Shown here piece by piece: positions 8,517 to 17,631 of a stretch of DNA of 64,000 nt. The stretch is from assembly GCF_028683095.1 (NCBI RefSeq), contig NZ_JAJUBC010000014.1, positions 62,001-126,000 of the forward strand. The letters run 5' to 3'. The notes beneath the pieces were generated by a model. It saw nothing but the letters and a program-made list of their open reading frames with translations, had not been told where the DNA came from and did not search any database. Every line of letters starts with the position of its first letter. The first letter of the stretch is position 1. The translations under genes were made by a program, and so were the position numbers. Source of the DNA: Enterovibrio gelatinilyticus. GTDB lineage: Bacteria; Pseudomonadota; Gammaproteobacteria; Enterobacterales; Vibrionaceae.

Positions 8517-8528
8517 GCAAACGTTTGC
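8517..8528. promoter_or_regulatory. PurR-like (LacI-family) operator
   Basis: A perfect 12-bp palindrome GCAAACGTTTGC with the CG centre typical of LacI-family operators; it fits the core of the PurR consensus (A-N-GCAAACGTTTNC-N-T) and misses only the outermost A and T. It lies 104 bp upstream of the amidohydrolase ATG. Known PurR represses purine genes when hypoxanthine or guanine is bound. Confidence 0.65.
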
Positions 8529-8548
8529 ACACTCACTTACAGGCATAA

Positions 8549-8576
8549 AAAAACACCGGCCAAAGCCAGTGTTTTT
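8549..8576. terminator. Terminator downstream of lysS
   Basis: Stem AAAAACAC-c-GGC / GCC-a-GTGTTTTT with a CAAA loop, about 45 bp past the lysS stop; T runs on both strands. Confidence 0.85.
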
Positions 8577-8621
8577 GGTGTCTCAGAGTTGTCTTAACGA
8601 CGTCTCAAAAGTCAGACGGAA

Positions 8622-10136
8622 TCAGTCGTTCTTAGGATTCTGTGGACGCATAGCAGGGAACAAAATCACGTCACGAATCGTGTGCGTGTTAGTAAACAGC
8701 ATCGCTAAACGGTCGATACCGATACCTTGACCCGCTGTAGGCGGCAAGCCGTGTTCCAAAGCAGTGATATAGTCTGCGTCGTAGAACATCGCTTCATCAT
8801 CACCCGATTCTTTCGCGTCAACTTGCGCTTTAAAGCGGTTGTCTTGGTCTTCTGCGTCGTTAAGCTCAGAGAAACCATTTGCCACTTCGCGGCCGCCAAT
8901 GAAGAACTCAAAACGATCGGTAAAGAACGGATTGTTATCACTACGGCGTGCCAGCGGAGAAATGTCTGCTGGGTAACCTGTGATGAACGTAGGCTGAATC
9001 AACTGAGGCTCAGCGGTTTCACCGAAGATTTCTTCAAGTAGCTGACCACAAGTCCAGAACTTCTCAACGTAGATATCTAGAGATTTTGCGATAGATACCA
9101 TCAAGTCACGGTTTTGAACGCCTTCGTCATCCAACGCTTGGATATCAGCGTGCTCAGGATTGTAGTGCTTGATCGCTTCGAGCATAGTCATACGTGCGTA
9201 TTTACCGCCGAATTCGACAGTGTGGTCGCCGTACGGCATCGCCGAATTACCTAGAACCTCGATAGCAACAGTGCGCAGCATGTCTTCGGTTAGGTCGATC
9301 AGATCATTATAATCCGCGTACGCCATGTAGAATTCAATCATGGTGAATTCTGGGTTATGACGTGGAGACAACCCTTCGTTACGGAAGTTACGGTTGATTT
9401 CGAATACACGCTCGAAACCACCAACAACCAAACGCTTCAGGTAAAGCTCAGGGGCGATACGCAGGTACATTTCTTGATCAAGCGCGTTGTGATGAGTGAT
9501 GAATGGACGTGCAGACGCACCGCCAGGGATCACTTGCATCATCGGTGTTTCCACTTCCATAAAGTCTTTTGACTCCATGTAACGGCGGATCGCTGAAATC
9601 AGCTTTGAACGTACTTTGAACGCTGTGCGAGAATCTTCGTTTACGATCAGGTCAACATAACGCTGACGGTAACGCGTCTCTTGGTCTGTTAGACCGTGGA
9701 ATTTCTCTGGCAGAGGACGCAGTGCTTTGGTCAGCAATGTGTACTCTTCCATGTTCACGTAAAGATCGCCTTTGCCTGATTTATGCAAGGCACCTTTCAC
9801 ACCGATGATGTCACCGATATCAAGACCGTGGAATTTTTCTTTCAACTCGTTCTGAACGTCTTTCGCAGCATACGCTTGAATACGGCCAGATACGTCTTGT
9901 AGCGCAAGGAATGGGCCACGTTTTGCCATGATACGGCCAGCAACGGTCACTTTGTGATCCAATGCTTCTAGCTCTTCCTTGCTCTTTTCGCCAAATTCAG
10001 CCTGAAGGTCTGCCGCTTTGTGCTCACGACGAAAATCATTCGGGTGGCCATTCGCATTGCAGGTTTGACGAATGTGGTTCAGTTTTGCACGACGCTCCGC
10101 AATTAGCTTGTTTTCGTCTTGTAACTGGTCAGTCAT
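8622..10136 (-). CDS. lysS: LysS, lysyl-tRNA synthetase (class II)
   Basis: Charges tRNA-Lys with lysine. The 504-aa protein has the N-terminal OB-fold anticodon-binding domain (about 60-150; [19 protein letters not shown]) and the class II catalytic core with motif 1 ([10 protein letters not shown]), motif 2 ([20 protein letters not shown]) and motif 3 ([12 protein letters not shown]). Length and ends match the enterobacterial enzyme. AAAGG precedes the ATG. It follows prfB by 28 bp on the same strand, the well-known prfB-lysS operon. Confidence 0.98.
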   Translation of the reverse strand: MTDQLQDENKLIAERRAKLNHIRQTCNANGHPNDFRREHKAADLQAEFGEKSKEELEALDHKVTVAGRIMAKRGPFLALQDVSGRIQAYAAKDVQNELKEKFHGLDIGDIIGVKGALHKSGKGDLYVNMEEYTLLTKALRPLPEKFHGLTDQETRYRQRYVDLIVNEDSRTAFKVRSKLISAIRRYMESKDFMEVETPMMQVIPGGASARPFITHHNALDQEMYLRIAPELYLKRLVVGGFERVFEINRNFRNEGLSPRHNPEFTMIEFYMAYADYNDLIDLTEDMLRTVAIEVLGNSAMPYGDHTVEFGGKYARMTMLEAIKHYNPEHADIQALDDEGVQNRDLMVSIAKSLDIYVEKFWTCGQLLEEIFGETAEPQLIQPTFITGYPADISPLARRSDNNPFFTDRFEFFIGGREVANGFSELNDAEDQDNRFKAQVDAKESGDDEAMFYDADYITALEHGLPPTAGQGIGIDRLAMLFTNTHTIRDVILFPAMRPQNPKND

Positions 10137-10164
10137 AGTGAACCTTTGAAATTAACGTAAAAAA

Positions 10165-11263
10165 TTACAAACCAGATTTCAGGCTGGCTTCAATAAACTT
10201 GTCGAGATCACCGTCAAGTACCGCTTGGGTATTACGGTTTTCAATGCCAGTACGCAGGTCTTTAATACGTGAGTCATCCAATACGTACGAGCGGATCTGG
10301 CTACCCCAACCGATGTCAGACTTCGAGTCTTCATTCGCTTGCTTCTCAGCATTTTGCTTGTGCATTTCCAGCTCAAACAGTTTTGCGCGAAGCTGCTTCA
10401 TCGCCTGATCTTTGTTTTTGTGCTGACTACGGTCGTTCTGGCACTGCACCACAGTATTGGTCGGTACGTGAGTAATACGTACCGCTGATTCAGTGGTGTT
10501 TACGTGCTGACCACCCGCGCCCGAAGCACGGTAAACGTCGATACGCAGATCAGAAGGGTTAATATCGATTTCAATGTTGTCGTCAACTTCTGGGTAGATA
10601 AACGCAGAAGCAAACGAGGTGTGACGACGACCGCCTGAATCGAACGGAGATTTACGCACCAAACGGTGAACACCGGTTTCAGTACGCAACCAGCCATAGG
10701 CATATTCACCACTGATACGGACCGTCGCTGATTTCAATCCTGCCACATCACCTTCTGACACTTCGATGACTTCTGTTTTGAAGCCTTTCGAGTCAGCCCA
10801 GCGCAGGTACATACGCAACAACATAGATGTCCAGTCTTGCGCTTCTGTACCACCAGAACCGGCCTGTAGATCGATATAGCAATCAGAGCCATCGTGGTCG
10901 CCAGAGAACATGCGGCGGAACTCAAGCTTGACTAGCTTGCCTTCCAGCTCTGACAGTTCTGGCTCGATTTCGTCGAACGTATCTTGGTCGCTTTCTTCAA
11001 CGGCCAGTTCCAACAAATCAGTGATGTACTCGCCACCTTGGCCCAGCAGGTCGATTGTCTCAACAACGGCTTCCAATGATGCACGCTCGCGCCCAAGTGC
11101 TTGCGCACGCTCAGGGTCGTTCCATACATCAGGTTGTTCGAGTTCGGCATTAACTTCTTCTAGACGCTCTTTCTTGGCGTCATAGTCAAAGATACCCCCT
11201 AAGGACATTTGCACGCTCGGCAATGTCCGCTAGGCGGTTTTTGATAGGATTGATTTCAAACAT
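10165..11263 (-). CDS. prfB: PrfB, peptide chain release factor 2, with programmed +1 frameshift
   Basis: RF2 ends translation at UGA and UAA. Translation starts at ATG 11263, reads 25 codons to an in-frame TGA at 11188-11186, and must slip +1 to continue with GAC (Asp26), giving 365 aa, the family length. The stop-recognition motif Ser-Pro-Phe is at 205-207 and the peptidyl-hydrolysis motif Gly-Gly-Gln at 250-252. Residue 246, which is Thr in E. coli K-12 RF2 and lowers its activity, is Ala here, as in most bacteria. It lies between recJ and lysS as in E. coli. The frameshift makes RF2 level self-regulating: low RF2 pauses at the UGA and favours slipping. Confidence 0.97.
11186..11200 (-). 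promoter_or_regulatory. Programmed +1 frameshift site of prfB
   Basis: On the minus strand the order is a Shine-Dalgarno-like AGGGGG (11200-11195), TAT, then the slippery CTT codon (11191-11189), TGA (11188-11186) and C. Sequence and spacing equal the classical E. coli recoding site. Confidence 0.97.
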
Positions 11264-11447
11264 GGTCACTTATCTAAGTTCAGAATGAGTTTTAACCGCC
11301 GAATTCTACAGAATTGCGGACAGAATAAACAGAGTGTGATGAGGATCAAAGAAGAAAAATTAGCGAAAAACAGTGAAAAACAAGACAACAATTAGCAGGT
11401 AGCCGCTTAGGCGAATGTGCCCGCGACTACCTGAATCGAATCAAACA

Positions 11448-13175
11448 TTACCCCGCGATGATGTGCTCTACCATTAATTGAACCGTACGATTTCCGCGAA
11501 ACTCATTCACATCAAGACGATAAGCCAATTCCACAGTCTGAACTGAAGGATCTGGCCATCGACGCAGGTCAACATTAAATGCAATCCCATCCACCATTTG
11601 TCCGCCTAAGATAGGCTCCAACATCATTTTTAGATGCTTGCCGCCCACCAGCTTTTGGTGCAGCAATTTGAATTTCCCATCAAACAAGGGTTCAGGGAAG
11701 CCTTGGCCCCATGGTCCACCCGCACGCAATGTTTCAGCAACGTCCATGCTTATTTCAGCAGGCATCAGCTCACCATCTGACAGCAACACGCCTTTCAGTT
11801 GGTCTTCACTGATAATGTTCTGAACGGCCTCATCAAACAAACGTGAAAAACGCGAATAATCTGCCTCAGCAATCGTCAGGCCTGCCGCCATGGCATGCCC
11901 TCCGAATTTCTTTATCAACCCTGGGTTTTGGGTATCGATTAAATCCAAGGTATCGCGCATGTGAAGCCCTTGAATTGAACGCGCAGAGCCTTTGATTTCA
12001 CCTTCCTCTCCCGCTGCAAAAGCAATCACAGGACGATGGAATTTGTCTTTGATACGTGATGCAACAATGCCTATCACACCTTGATGCCACTCGCGCTGGA
12101 AAAGTGCGAGGCCACTTGGTAGGCGCGTATCTTCACCAAACTGCAAGCGCTCACAAATCGCCATGGCTTCATCTTTCATGCCCTGCTCGATGTCTTTACG
12201 GCTTTGGTTTAGCGCGTCAAGCTCGCTCGCCATCTGCCTCGCTGCAGGCAAACTGTCAGTCAACAGTAACTCGATACCAAAAGACATGTCATCCAAACGC
12301 CCTGCCGCATTGATACGCGGGCCAAGCGCGAAGCCAAAATCACTGGCCACTAGCGTTGACATGTTGCGGTTTGCCACTTCAATCAAAGCTTGGATGCCTG
12401 GGCGACATTTCCCCGCACGAATACGCATCAAGCCTTGGTGTACCAAAATCCGATTGTTAGTATCTAGCGCGACCACATCCGCCACTGTGCCGAGTGCCAC
12501 TAAATCAAGCAAGTCCGCCAAGTTAGGCTCTGGCATATTACGCTCAGAAAACCAATGGGTTTCGCGAAGATGTGCGCGTAGCGCGAGCATCAAATAAAAC
12601 GCGACCCCGACACCAGCCAATGACTTGGACGGAAAACCGCACTCATCAAGATTCGGGTTCACCATAGCATCTGCATCTGGCAACACATTGCCCGGCAAGT
12701 GATGGTCAGTCACCACCACTTGAATACCGAGAACTTTGGCTGCCGCCACCCCCTCAACCGATGACACGCCGTTGTCCACAGTCATAATGACCTCTGCACC
12801 TTTAGCGGCAGCTTGCGCAGCAACATCAGGACTCAGCCCATAACCATCATCAAAGCGATTCGGCACCAAATAATCAACGTTGTGACAACCCATCATACGA
12901 AACGCCGTCACTGATAAGGCGGAGCTGGTTGCACCGTCGGCATCAAAATCCCCCACCACAATAATACGTCGCCCGTCCGCCATCGCTTTGGCGAGCAGTT
13001 GTACGGCCTTTTCAATACCGTGTAATTCACTGTAACTGTGTAGGCCTTTCGCGCTGCGCTCTAGCTCACCCTCGTTAATCACACCTCGGTTAGCATAAAT
13101 ACGCTGAAGCAAAGGCGGAATTGAAGCAGGAAACATAGCATCGGGCGTGGCTTGACGACGTTTAATTTCAATCAT
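11448..13175 (-). CDS. recJ: RecJ, single-stranded-DNA-specific 5'-3' exonuclease
   Basis: RecJ degrades single-stranded DNA in RecF-pathway recombination, mismatch repair and base excision repair. I start it at ATG 13175 (MIEIKRRQATPD), giving 575 aa, the usual length; an upstream extension of 36 residues has no family match. DHH-family motifs are in order: VVGDFDADGATSS (I), NRFDDGYGL (II), TVDNGVSS (III), VTDHHLPG (IV) and the DHHA1 GGHAMAAGL. It lies downstream of dsbC and upstream of prfB, as in E. coli. The gap to prfB is about 185 bp, so prfB probably has its own promoter. Confidence 0.97.
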   Translation of the reverse strand: MIEIKRRQATPDAMFPASIPPLLQRIYANRGVINEGELERSAKGLHSYSELHGIEKAVQLLAKAMADGRRIIVVGDFDADGATSSALSVTAFRMMGCHNVDYLVPNRFDDGYGLSPDVAAQAAAKGAEVIMTVDNGVSSVEGVAAAKVLGIQVVVTDHHLPGNVLPDADAMVNPNLDECGFPSKSLAGVGVAFYLMLALRAHLRETHWFSERNMPEPNLADLLDLVALGTVADVVALDTNNRILVHQGLMRIRAGKCRPGIQALIEVANRNMSTLVASDFGFALGPRINAAGRLDDMSFGIELLLTDSLPAARQMASELDALNQSRKDIEQGMKDEAMAICERLQFGEDTRLPSGLALFQREWHQGVIGIVASRIKDKFHRPVIAFAAGEEGEIKGSARSIQGLHMRDTLDLIDTQNPGLIKKFGGHAMAAGLTIAEADYSRFSRLFDEAVQNIISEDQLKGVLLSDGELMPAEISMDVAETLRAGGPWGQGFPEPLFDGKFKLLHQKLVGGKHLKMMLEPILGGQMVDGIAFNVDLRRWPDPSVQTVELAYRLDVNEFRGNRTVQLMVEHIIAG

Positions 13176-13302
13176 GGGGACAAATACCTGTCTGAGACGG
13201 CGCATGACAGCGACGATCAATAGAATGCGGATTGAGGCAATCATTGTAGCGAGAAAGGAACAAAGCGAAACCCTAACAAGCAAATCGCTCGCGCCGTGAT
13301 CG

Positions 13303-13333
13303 AAAAAAGGCGCTAACTTTCGTCAGCGCCTTT
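13303..13333 (-). terminator. Terminator downstream of dsbC
   Basis: Stem AAAGGCGCT / AGCGCCTTT with a 10-nt loop and six T on the minus strand. It would separate dsbC from recJ transcription at least partly. Confidence 0.75.
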
Positions 13334-13334
13334 A

Positions 13335-13379
13335 ATACCCAAGTAACCCGAAGATGCAGGATTCAGGTTACTTGGATAT
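13335..13379. repeat. Palindromic intergenic element between recJ and dsbC
   Basis: Two 14-bp arms, ATACCCAAGTAACC and GGTTACTTGGATAT, with one mismatch, around a 17-nt centre containing GATGCAGG. The CCAAGTAACC / GGTTACTTGG arms resemble a dispersed palindrome I recall from Vibrio intergenic regions. Only one good copy is in the window, so its repeated nature is inferred. Confidence 0.6.
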
Positions 13380-13404
13380 AAGCATATTCAGTGCTCTTTC
13401 GTGA

Positions 13405-14139
13405 TTAACCTTTTTGGTTAAGAACTTCAGCCAATCGCGGAGCCGGCAGATAACCCGACAACATGGTGCCATCTTGCAACATGATGGCGGGTGTACCCGT
13501 CACACCCATGGCAGAACCAAGGGCCATATGGCGACGGACTAGTGGGGTACATACAGCGGTTTCTTCATCAAAGTTACCGGCTTTCGCGGCATTCATTGCG
13601 CCTGCTTTGTCGTCAGCACACCAAATAGCGCTCATTTGTTCCATGTTTGGCGAACGCTCACCTGAACGCGGGAAGGCCAAGTAGCGTACGGTAATACCCA
13701 GGTCATTATATTCCTGCATTTCGCGGTGTAGCTTCATGCAATAGCCACAGGTGGTATCTGTAAACACGTTCACCACGTGCTTTTCATCTTTTGCTGGGTA
13801 AACGATCAGCTCTTTCTCAACATCCGCAGCATCAAACAGTTTTTTGTTACGCTTAGCTTGAGCGATCTCAGTCAGGTTAATCGAGGCCTGTTCTGTGGTA
13901 TGAAACAGTTGCCCATAGATAAAATAAGAGCCATCTTTGTTGGCATACACCACACCGCCATTGGTGACCACTTCAAAAAGTCCCTCAACAGGGGAAGTCT
14001 CGATGCTCTCGATATTCAGGCGATACTGCGCCAACACGTCCGCAATAGCGGCTTTATCTGCACCTTCCGCCGCGTTTGCGCCAAAAGACAACATGGCTGA
14101 AGAGAGCATCACACCCGCAAGCAGTCGTTTGAAATTCAT
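13405..14139 (-). CDS. dsbC: DsbC, periplasmic thiol:disulfide isomerase
   Basis: DsbC reshuffles wrong disulfides in periplasmic proteins and is kept reduced by DsbD. The 244-aa precursor has a signal peptide (MNFKRLLAGVMLSSAMLSFGANA), an N-terminal dimerisation domain and a thioredoxin-like domain with the active site Cys131-Gly-Tyr-Cys134. A second cysteine pair, Cys174 and Cys197, corresponds to the structural disulfide. The cis-proline loop GVTGTPAIML is present. It lies between xerD and recJ, as in E. coli. Confidence 0.96.
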   Translation of the reverse strand: MNFKRLLAGVMLSSAMLSFGANAAEGADKAAIADVLAQYRLNIESIETSPVEGLFEVVTNGGVVYANKDGSYFIYGQLFHTTEQASINLTEIAQAKRNKKLFDAADVEKELIVYPAKDEKHVVNVFTDTTCGYCMKLHREMQEYNDLGITVRYLAFPRSGERSPNMEQMSAIWCADDKAGAMNAAKAGNFDEETAVCTPLVRRHMALGSAMGVTGTPAIMLQDGTMLSGYLPAPRLAEVLNQKG

Positions 14140-14285
14140 CGTATATATTTCCTACTTAATCTATGAAGACCCGTAAACACAGGCATACCATCTTTTAATA
14201 CAGACCGGAAAGACAGAGAAAAAGTCCCTGAGTGTTCGAAAAAAATCCAGTCATGCTGTTTTGAGCCACTTCGAGACGTGTGCCA

Positions 14286-15182
14286 TTATGCCCGAGGATG
14301 GTGCTCTTGATGCAATTGTTTTAGCCTCTCGGTGGCCACAAAGGTATAGATTTGCGTGGTCGATAGATCACTATGACCCAACAGCATCTGCACCACACGT
14401 AAATCCGCACCATGATTGAGTAGATGCGTAGCAAAAGCATGGCGCAATACGTGTGGCGACAAAAGTTCGCTGTCTATACCAGCTAACGCAGCATAAAACT
14501 TAATGCGATGCCAAAAGGTTTGTCGGGTCATCATCCGGCCTCGGCGGCTCGGAAAAAACACGTCCGAGGTTTTCTCACCCAATAAACCTTGACGCCCGTG
14601 CGCCAAATAGCGCTCTAGCCAATCAATGGCAGACTCCCCCATCGGCACTAATCGTTCTTTACCGCCTTTACCAATCACACGCACCACGCCCTGTCGCAAA
14701 CTGACATTTTCCGTGGTGAGGCTAATCAACTCTGTCACACGCAACCCTGTCGCGTACAGCAACTCCATCATGGCTTTATCACGCAGCTCCAACATGTCTT
14801 CCACATCCGGAGCCTCTAACAAGGCTTCAACCTGTTCTTCAGATAAATCCTTGGGTAAACGTTTCGGTAGCTTAGGGCTAATCAAGGTTGCGCTGGGATC
14901 GTCTTCGCGTTGCTTTTCACGATAAAGGTATTGAAACAGTCGGCGCATGGCAGACAGCATGCGCGCACGGCTGGTCTGCTTGAAATCTTGGTCAAACAAC
15001 CAATGTTGATAGTCCTGCAATGTTGCCGTCGAGACCGTCGTTAATTGCACATTGTCTTGCGCTAACCAATGGCACAGCTTCATTAAATCATTACGATAAG
15101 AAACCAAGGTGTTTTCTGACAGACCTCGCTCCATCCACATCGCATCTAAAAACTGTTCAACCAAACTGGTATTTTGTTCCAC
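14286..15182 (-). CDS. xerD: XerD, site-specific tyrosine recombinase
   Basis: With XerC it resolves chromosome dimers at dif next to FtsK; in Vibrio it is also used by integrating phages such as CTX. The 298-aa protein has the family length. All six catalytic residues sit at the E. coli positions: Arg148, Lys172, His244, Arg247, His270 and Tyr279. Two residues after the nucleophile there is Phe281 (IYTFVATERL) where E. coli has His (IYTHVATERL). It is the first gene of the xerD-dsbC-recJ-prfB-lysS series and is divergent from fldB. Confidence 0.96.
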   Translation of the reverse strand: MEQNTSLVEQFLDAMWMERGLSENTLVSYRNDLMKLCHWLAQDNVQLTTVSTATLQDYQHWLFDQDFKQTSRARMLSAMRRLFQYLYREKQREDDPSATLISPKLPKRLPKDLSEEQVEALLEAPDVEDMLELRDKAMMELLYATGLRVTELISLTTENVSLRQGVVRVIGKGGKERLVPMGESAIDWLERYLAHGRQGLLGEKTSDVFFPSRRGRMMTRQTFWHRIKFYAALAGIDSELLSPHVLRHAFATHLLNHGADLRVVQMLLGHSDLSTTQIYTFVATERLKQLHQEHHPRA

Positions 15183-15376
15183 GTTTCACTCACTTAACGA
15201 GGTATTTTTCCTCTATTCAAACTACCTCAGTGAGCTTCGAATGCAAGCACAGCAGGTGTTTTGAAGGCTTTCTCGCATATTTGTTCAGCAAAGTGGGGAC
15301 AGTAACCAAACTCTGGGGTAGAGAAGCAGACCGCTGACAGGTAAAATCGCGCCAAGCGCAACAGTAGGATTAAGGC

Positions 15377-15895
15377 ATGAAGATAGGATTGTTCTACGGT
15401 TCAACCACGTGTTACACCGAAATGGCAGCCGAGAAAATTCGCGATATTTTGGGCGATGACTTGGTCGATGTGCATAACATCAAAGACGTCTCTGTGAGTG
15501 ACATGAATCAGTATGATCTCCTGTTACTCGGTATCTCAACGTGGGACTTCGGTGAACTGCAAGAAGACTGGGAAGCGGTGTGGGACCAACTTGATGGCCT
15601 CAAACTACAAGGTAAGGTCGCCGCATTATTTGGGCTGGGCGACCAAGAAGGCTACGCGGAATGGTACCTTGATGCGATGGGCATGCTTCGCGACCAATTA
15701 CTCCCGACAGGACTTGCGTTTATTGGCTATTGGCCTGTGGAAGGCTATACCTTTGAAGCATCAAAAGCGCTCACTGAAGATGGCAAACACTTCGTTGGCC
15801 TCGCATTGGATGAAGACAGCCAATACGATCTTAGTGATGAACGCATTGCAACGTGGTGCGAACAAGTGCTGATGGAATATCAAGCCTTGTTGTGA
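15377..15895 (+). CDS. fldB: FldB, flavodoxin 2
   Basis: A 172-aa long-chain flavodoxin that carries electrons on FMN in the cytoplasm. The phosphate-binding loop [15 protein letters not shown], the first ring-stacking loop [13 protein letters not shown] and the second loop [17 protein letters not shown] are all visible. The Cys after TT in the P-loop is typical of FldB rather than FldA. It is divergent from xerD, exactly as in E. coli, where fldB responds to SoxRS. Confidence 0.95.
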   Translation: MKIGLFYGSTTCYTEMAAEKIRDILGDDLVDVHNIKDVSVSDMNQYDLLLLGISTWDFGELQEDWEAVWDQLDGLKLQGKVAALFGLGDQEGYAEWYLDAMGMLRDQLLPTGLAFIGYWPVEGYTFEASKALTEDGKHFVGLALDEDSQYDLSDERIATWCEQVLMEYQALL

Positions 15896-15950
15896 ACCGC
15901 TGTTGTTCGCGATGCTCTGTCGCTAAAAACCGATGCCAACTTTTAGGCAG

Positions 15951-15979
15951 AAAAAAACCACCGCTTGCGGTGGTTTTTT
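15951..15979. terminator. Bidirectional terminator between fldB and brnQ
   Basis: Stem AAAAAAACCACCG / CGGTGGTTTTTT with a CTTG loop; T runs on both strands fit the convergent genes. Confidence 0.92.
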
Positions 15980-15997
15980 ATCAACAGTGCCGAGCCA

Positions 15998-17323
15998 TTA
16001 ATTAAGCTTTCCGTTCAATGGCGCTTGGGATGAATCGCCTTTTGGTGCAGGAACAAAACGAACCGCCACCATCGCAATCACTGTTGGTAATAGCCATGCC
16101 ATGCCGTAGTTAAACAGTGGCAGAACATTAAGTGCGGATACGTCCAAACCTGCAATCTTCGCCGCATCGAACAATGCAAAGACCAAAGACACGCTCAATA
16201 CCACACGGTAAGCAATGGCAGGGTTAGGCATAAAGCGGCGAAGGAAGGTCAACGCAATCAGAGCAATCGCTACCGGGTATAGACCAAACAGCACAGGAAC
16301 TGACACGGCAATCAGTTGATTCAAACCAACGTTCGCAACAACCGCACATGCAATAGACAAGATCACTACCCACTGACGGTAAGAGACTTTGACCAAGCTG
16401 CTGAAGTAATCAGAGCATGCCGACACCAAACCGATAACGGTCGTTAAGCACGCCAACACAATGATGGTCGACAGAATAATTTGGCCAGCTGGGCCAAATA
16501 GCGCCATCACATAGGCCGACAGAATAGCACCACCGTTTGCAGCACCTGCTGCCACGCCCGTTGCCGTCGCGCCTAAATAGAACAGTGATACGTAAACAAA
16601 CGCCAAACCCGTTGCCGCAATCACACCTGCGTAAATCAGGTACTGGCACGTTTTCGCTTCAGATTTAATGCCCTTCTTGCGGATCACATCGACAATCAAC
16701 ATACCAAACATCAGTGCCGCGAAGGTGTCCATGGTGTTGTAGCCTTCAAGGAAACCCGTGGCAAACGCTTGGTCTACATATGCACCTTGTGCAGCGGCTA
16801 CGTCGCCTTGAGGGTTAACCACAACGGCAATGGCAAGCACAACCAGTGCCGCAAAAAGTGCAGGCGTCAGCAGTTTGCCGATCGTGTCAATCAACTTGCC
16901 TTGCGACAAAGAAAAGAACATCGCAACCGCAAAGAACACCACTGAGAATAGAGAGAGCTCAAATTGGCCTGCGTCGGTTAAGAAAGGCTTAAAGCCCATC
17001 TCATAAGCCACCAAACCAGCACGTGGTGCAGCAAATGCAGGCCCGATAATGATGAAAATCAGCACCGCCATCAGTGTCGCCACAGAGGTTGGAAGATCGC
17101 GTGTTAAGCCTTTCCAACCACCACCAGCGATGGCAACGGCAACAATACCAATTAGAGGCAAACCCACTGCCGTCGTCAAAAAGCCGAGCATGGCTGGGAA
17201 AGTGTGGTCACCAGCAAGAAAACCTGCTTGCGGTGGAAAAATAATGTTGCCCGCTCCGAGGAAAAACGCAAAGGTCATAAAACCTAGCGCGAGTATGTCG
17301 CTAACCTTTAAACTCTCTTTCAC
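15998..17323 (-). CDS. brnQ: BrnQ, branched-chain amino acid:cation symporter
   Basis: A 441-aa inner-membrane carrier (LIVCS family) taking up leucine, isoleucine and valine with sodium or protons. About twelve hydrophobic segments are visible. The N-terminal signature DILALGFMTFAFFLGAGNII followed by FPPQAG is diagnostic for BrnQ. Length is close to the 439 aa of E. coli. Monocistronic, with an AT-rich promoter region of about 300 bp shared with the divergent trmN6. Confidence 0.95.
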   Translation of the reverse strand: MKESLKVSDILALGFMTFAFFLGAGNIIFPPQAGFLAGDHTFPAMLGFLTTAVGLPLIGIVAVAIAGGGWKGLTRDLPTSVATLMAVLIFIIIGPAFAAPRAGLVAYEMGFKPFLTDAGQFELSLFSVVFFAVAMFFSLSQGKLIDTIGKLLTPALFAALVVLAIAVVVNPQGDVAAAQGAYVDQAFATGFLEGYNTMDTFAALMFGMLIVDVIRKKGIKSEAKTCQYLIYAGVIAATGLAFVYVSLFYLGATATGVAAGAANGGAILSAYVMALFGPAGQIILSTIIVLACLTTVIGLVSACSDYFSSLVKVSYRQWVVILSIACAVVANVGLNQLIAVSVPVLFGLYPVAIALIALTFLRRFMPNPAIAYRVVLSVSLVFALFDAAKIAGLDVSALNVLPLFNYGMAWLLPTVIAMVAVRFVPAPKGDSSQAPLNGKLN

Positions 17324-17631
17324 TATTTACTACCTATGTGTGTTTGCAGATGTGTGTTTGCGATACGTGTAATCAACCGGTTAGCTTTTTAGTTATTTTT
17401 ACTGAGCTTTACCGAGTAGACAGGATAATGACGAAGTTTCACCATACAAACAATAGGGTGAGCAAAATTGAAATATAAAACCAAATTATAATTAATAGTA
17501 AGAATTAAAATCCAATTTTCATGAAAAACACCAAACTATCAAAAGATATTAACAACAAATATCGGTAACAATGCGGCAACATAATAAACTGTTTTTTAAC
17601 CAAGTATCGATAAACACCAGACGGGATAAAA
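17324..17631. other. Divergent promoter region of brnQ and trmN6
   Basis: 308 bp, very AT-rich in 17460-17630, with no believable frame. AT-rich DNA of this kind upstream of brnQ would suit Lrp or H-NS binding, but no clear site can be named. Confidence 0.45.

Noticed and set aside
11186-11188. In-frame TGA in prfB as a nonsense mutation or sequencing error
   Set aside because: The surrounding AGGGGG and CTT slippery codon are the classical programmed frameshift; the two frames join to exactly 365 aa.
13106-13283. N-terminal extension of RecJ upstream of 13175
   Set aside because: The extra residues have no counterpart in RecJ; the ATG at 13175 gives the family start and length.
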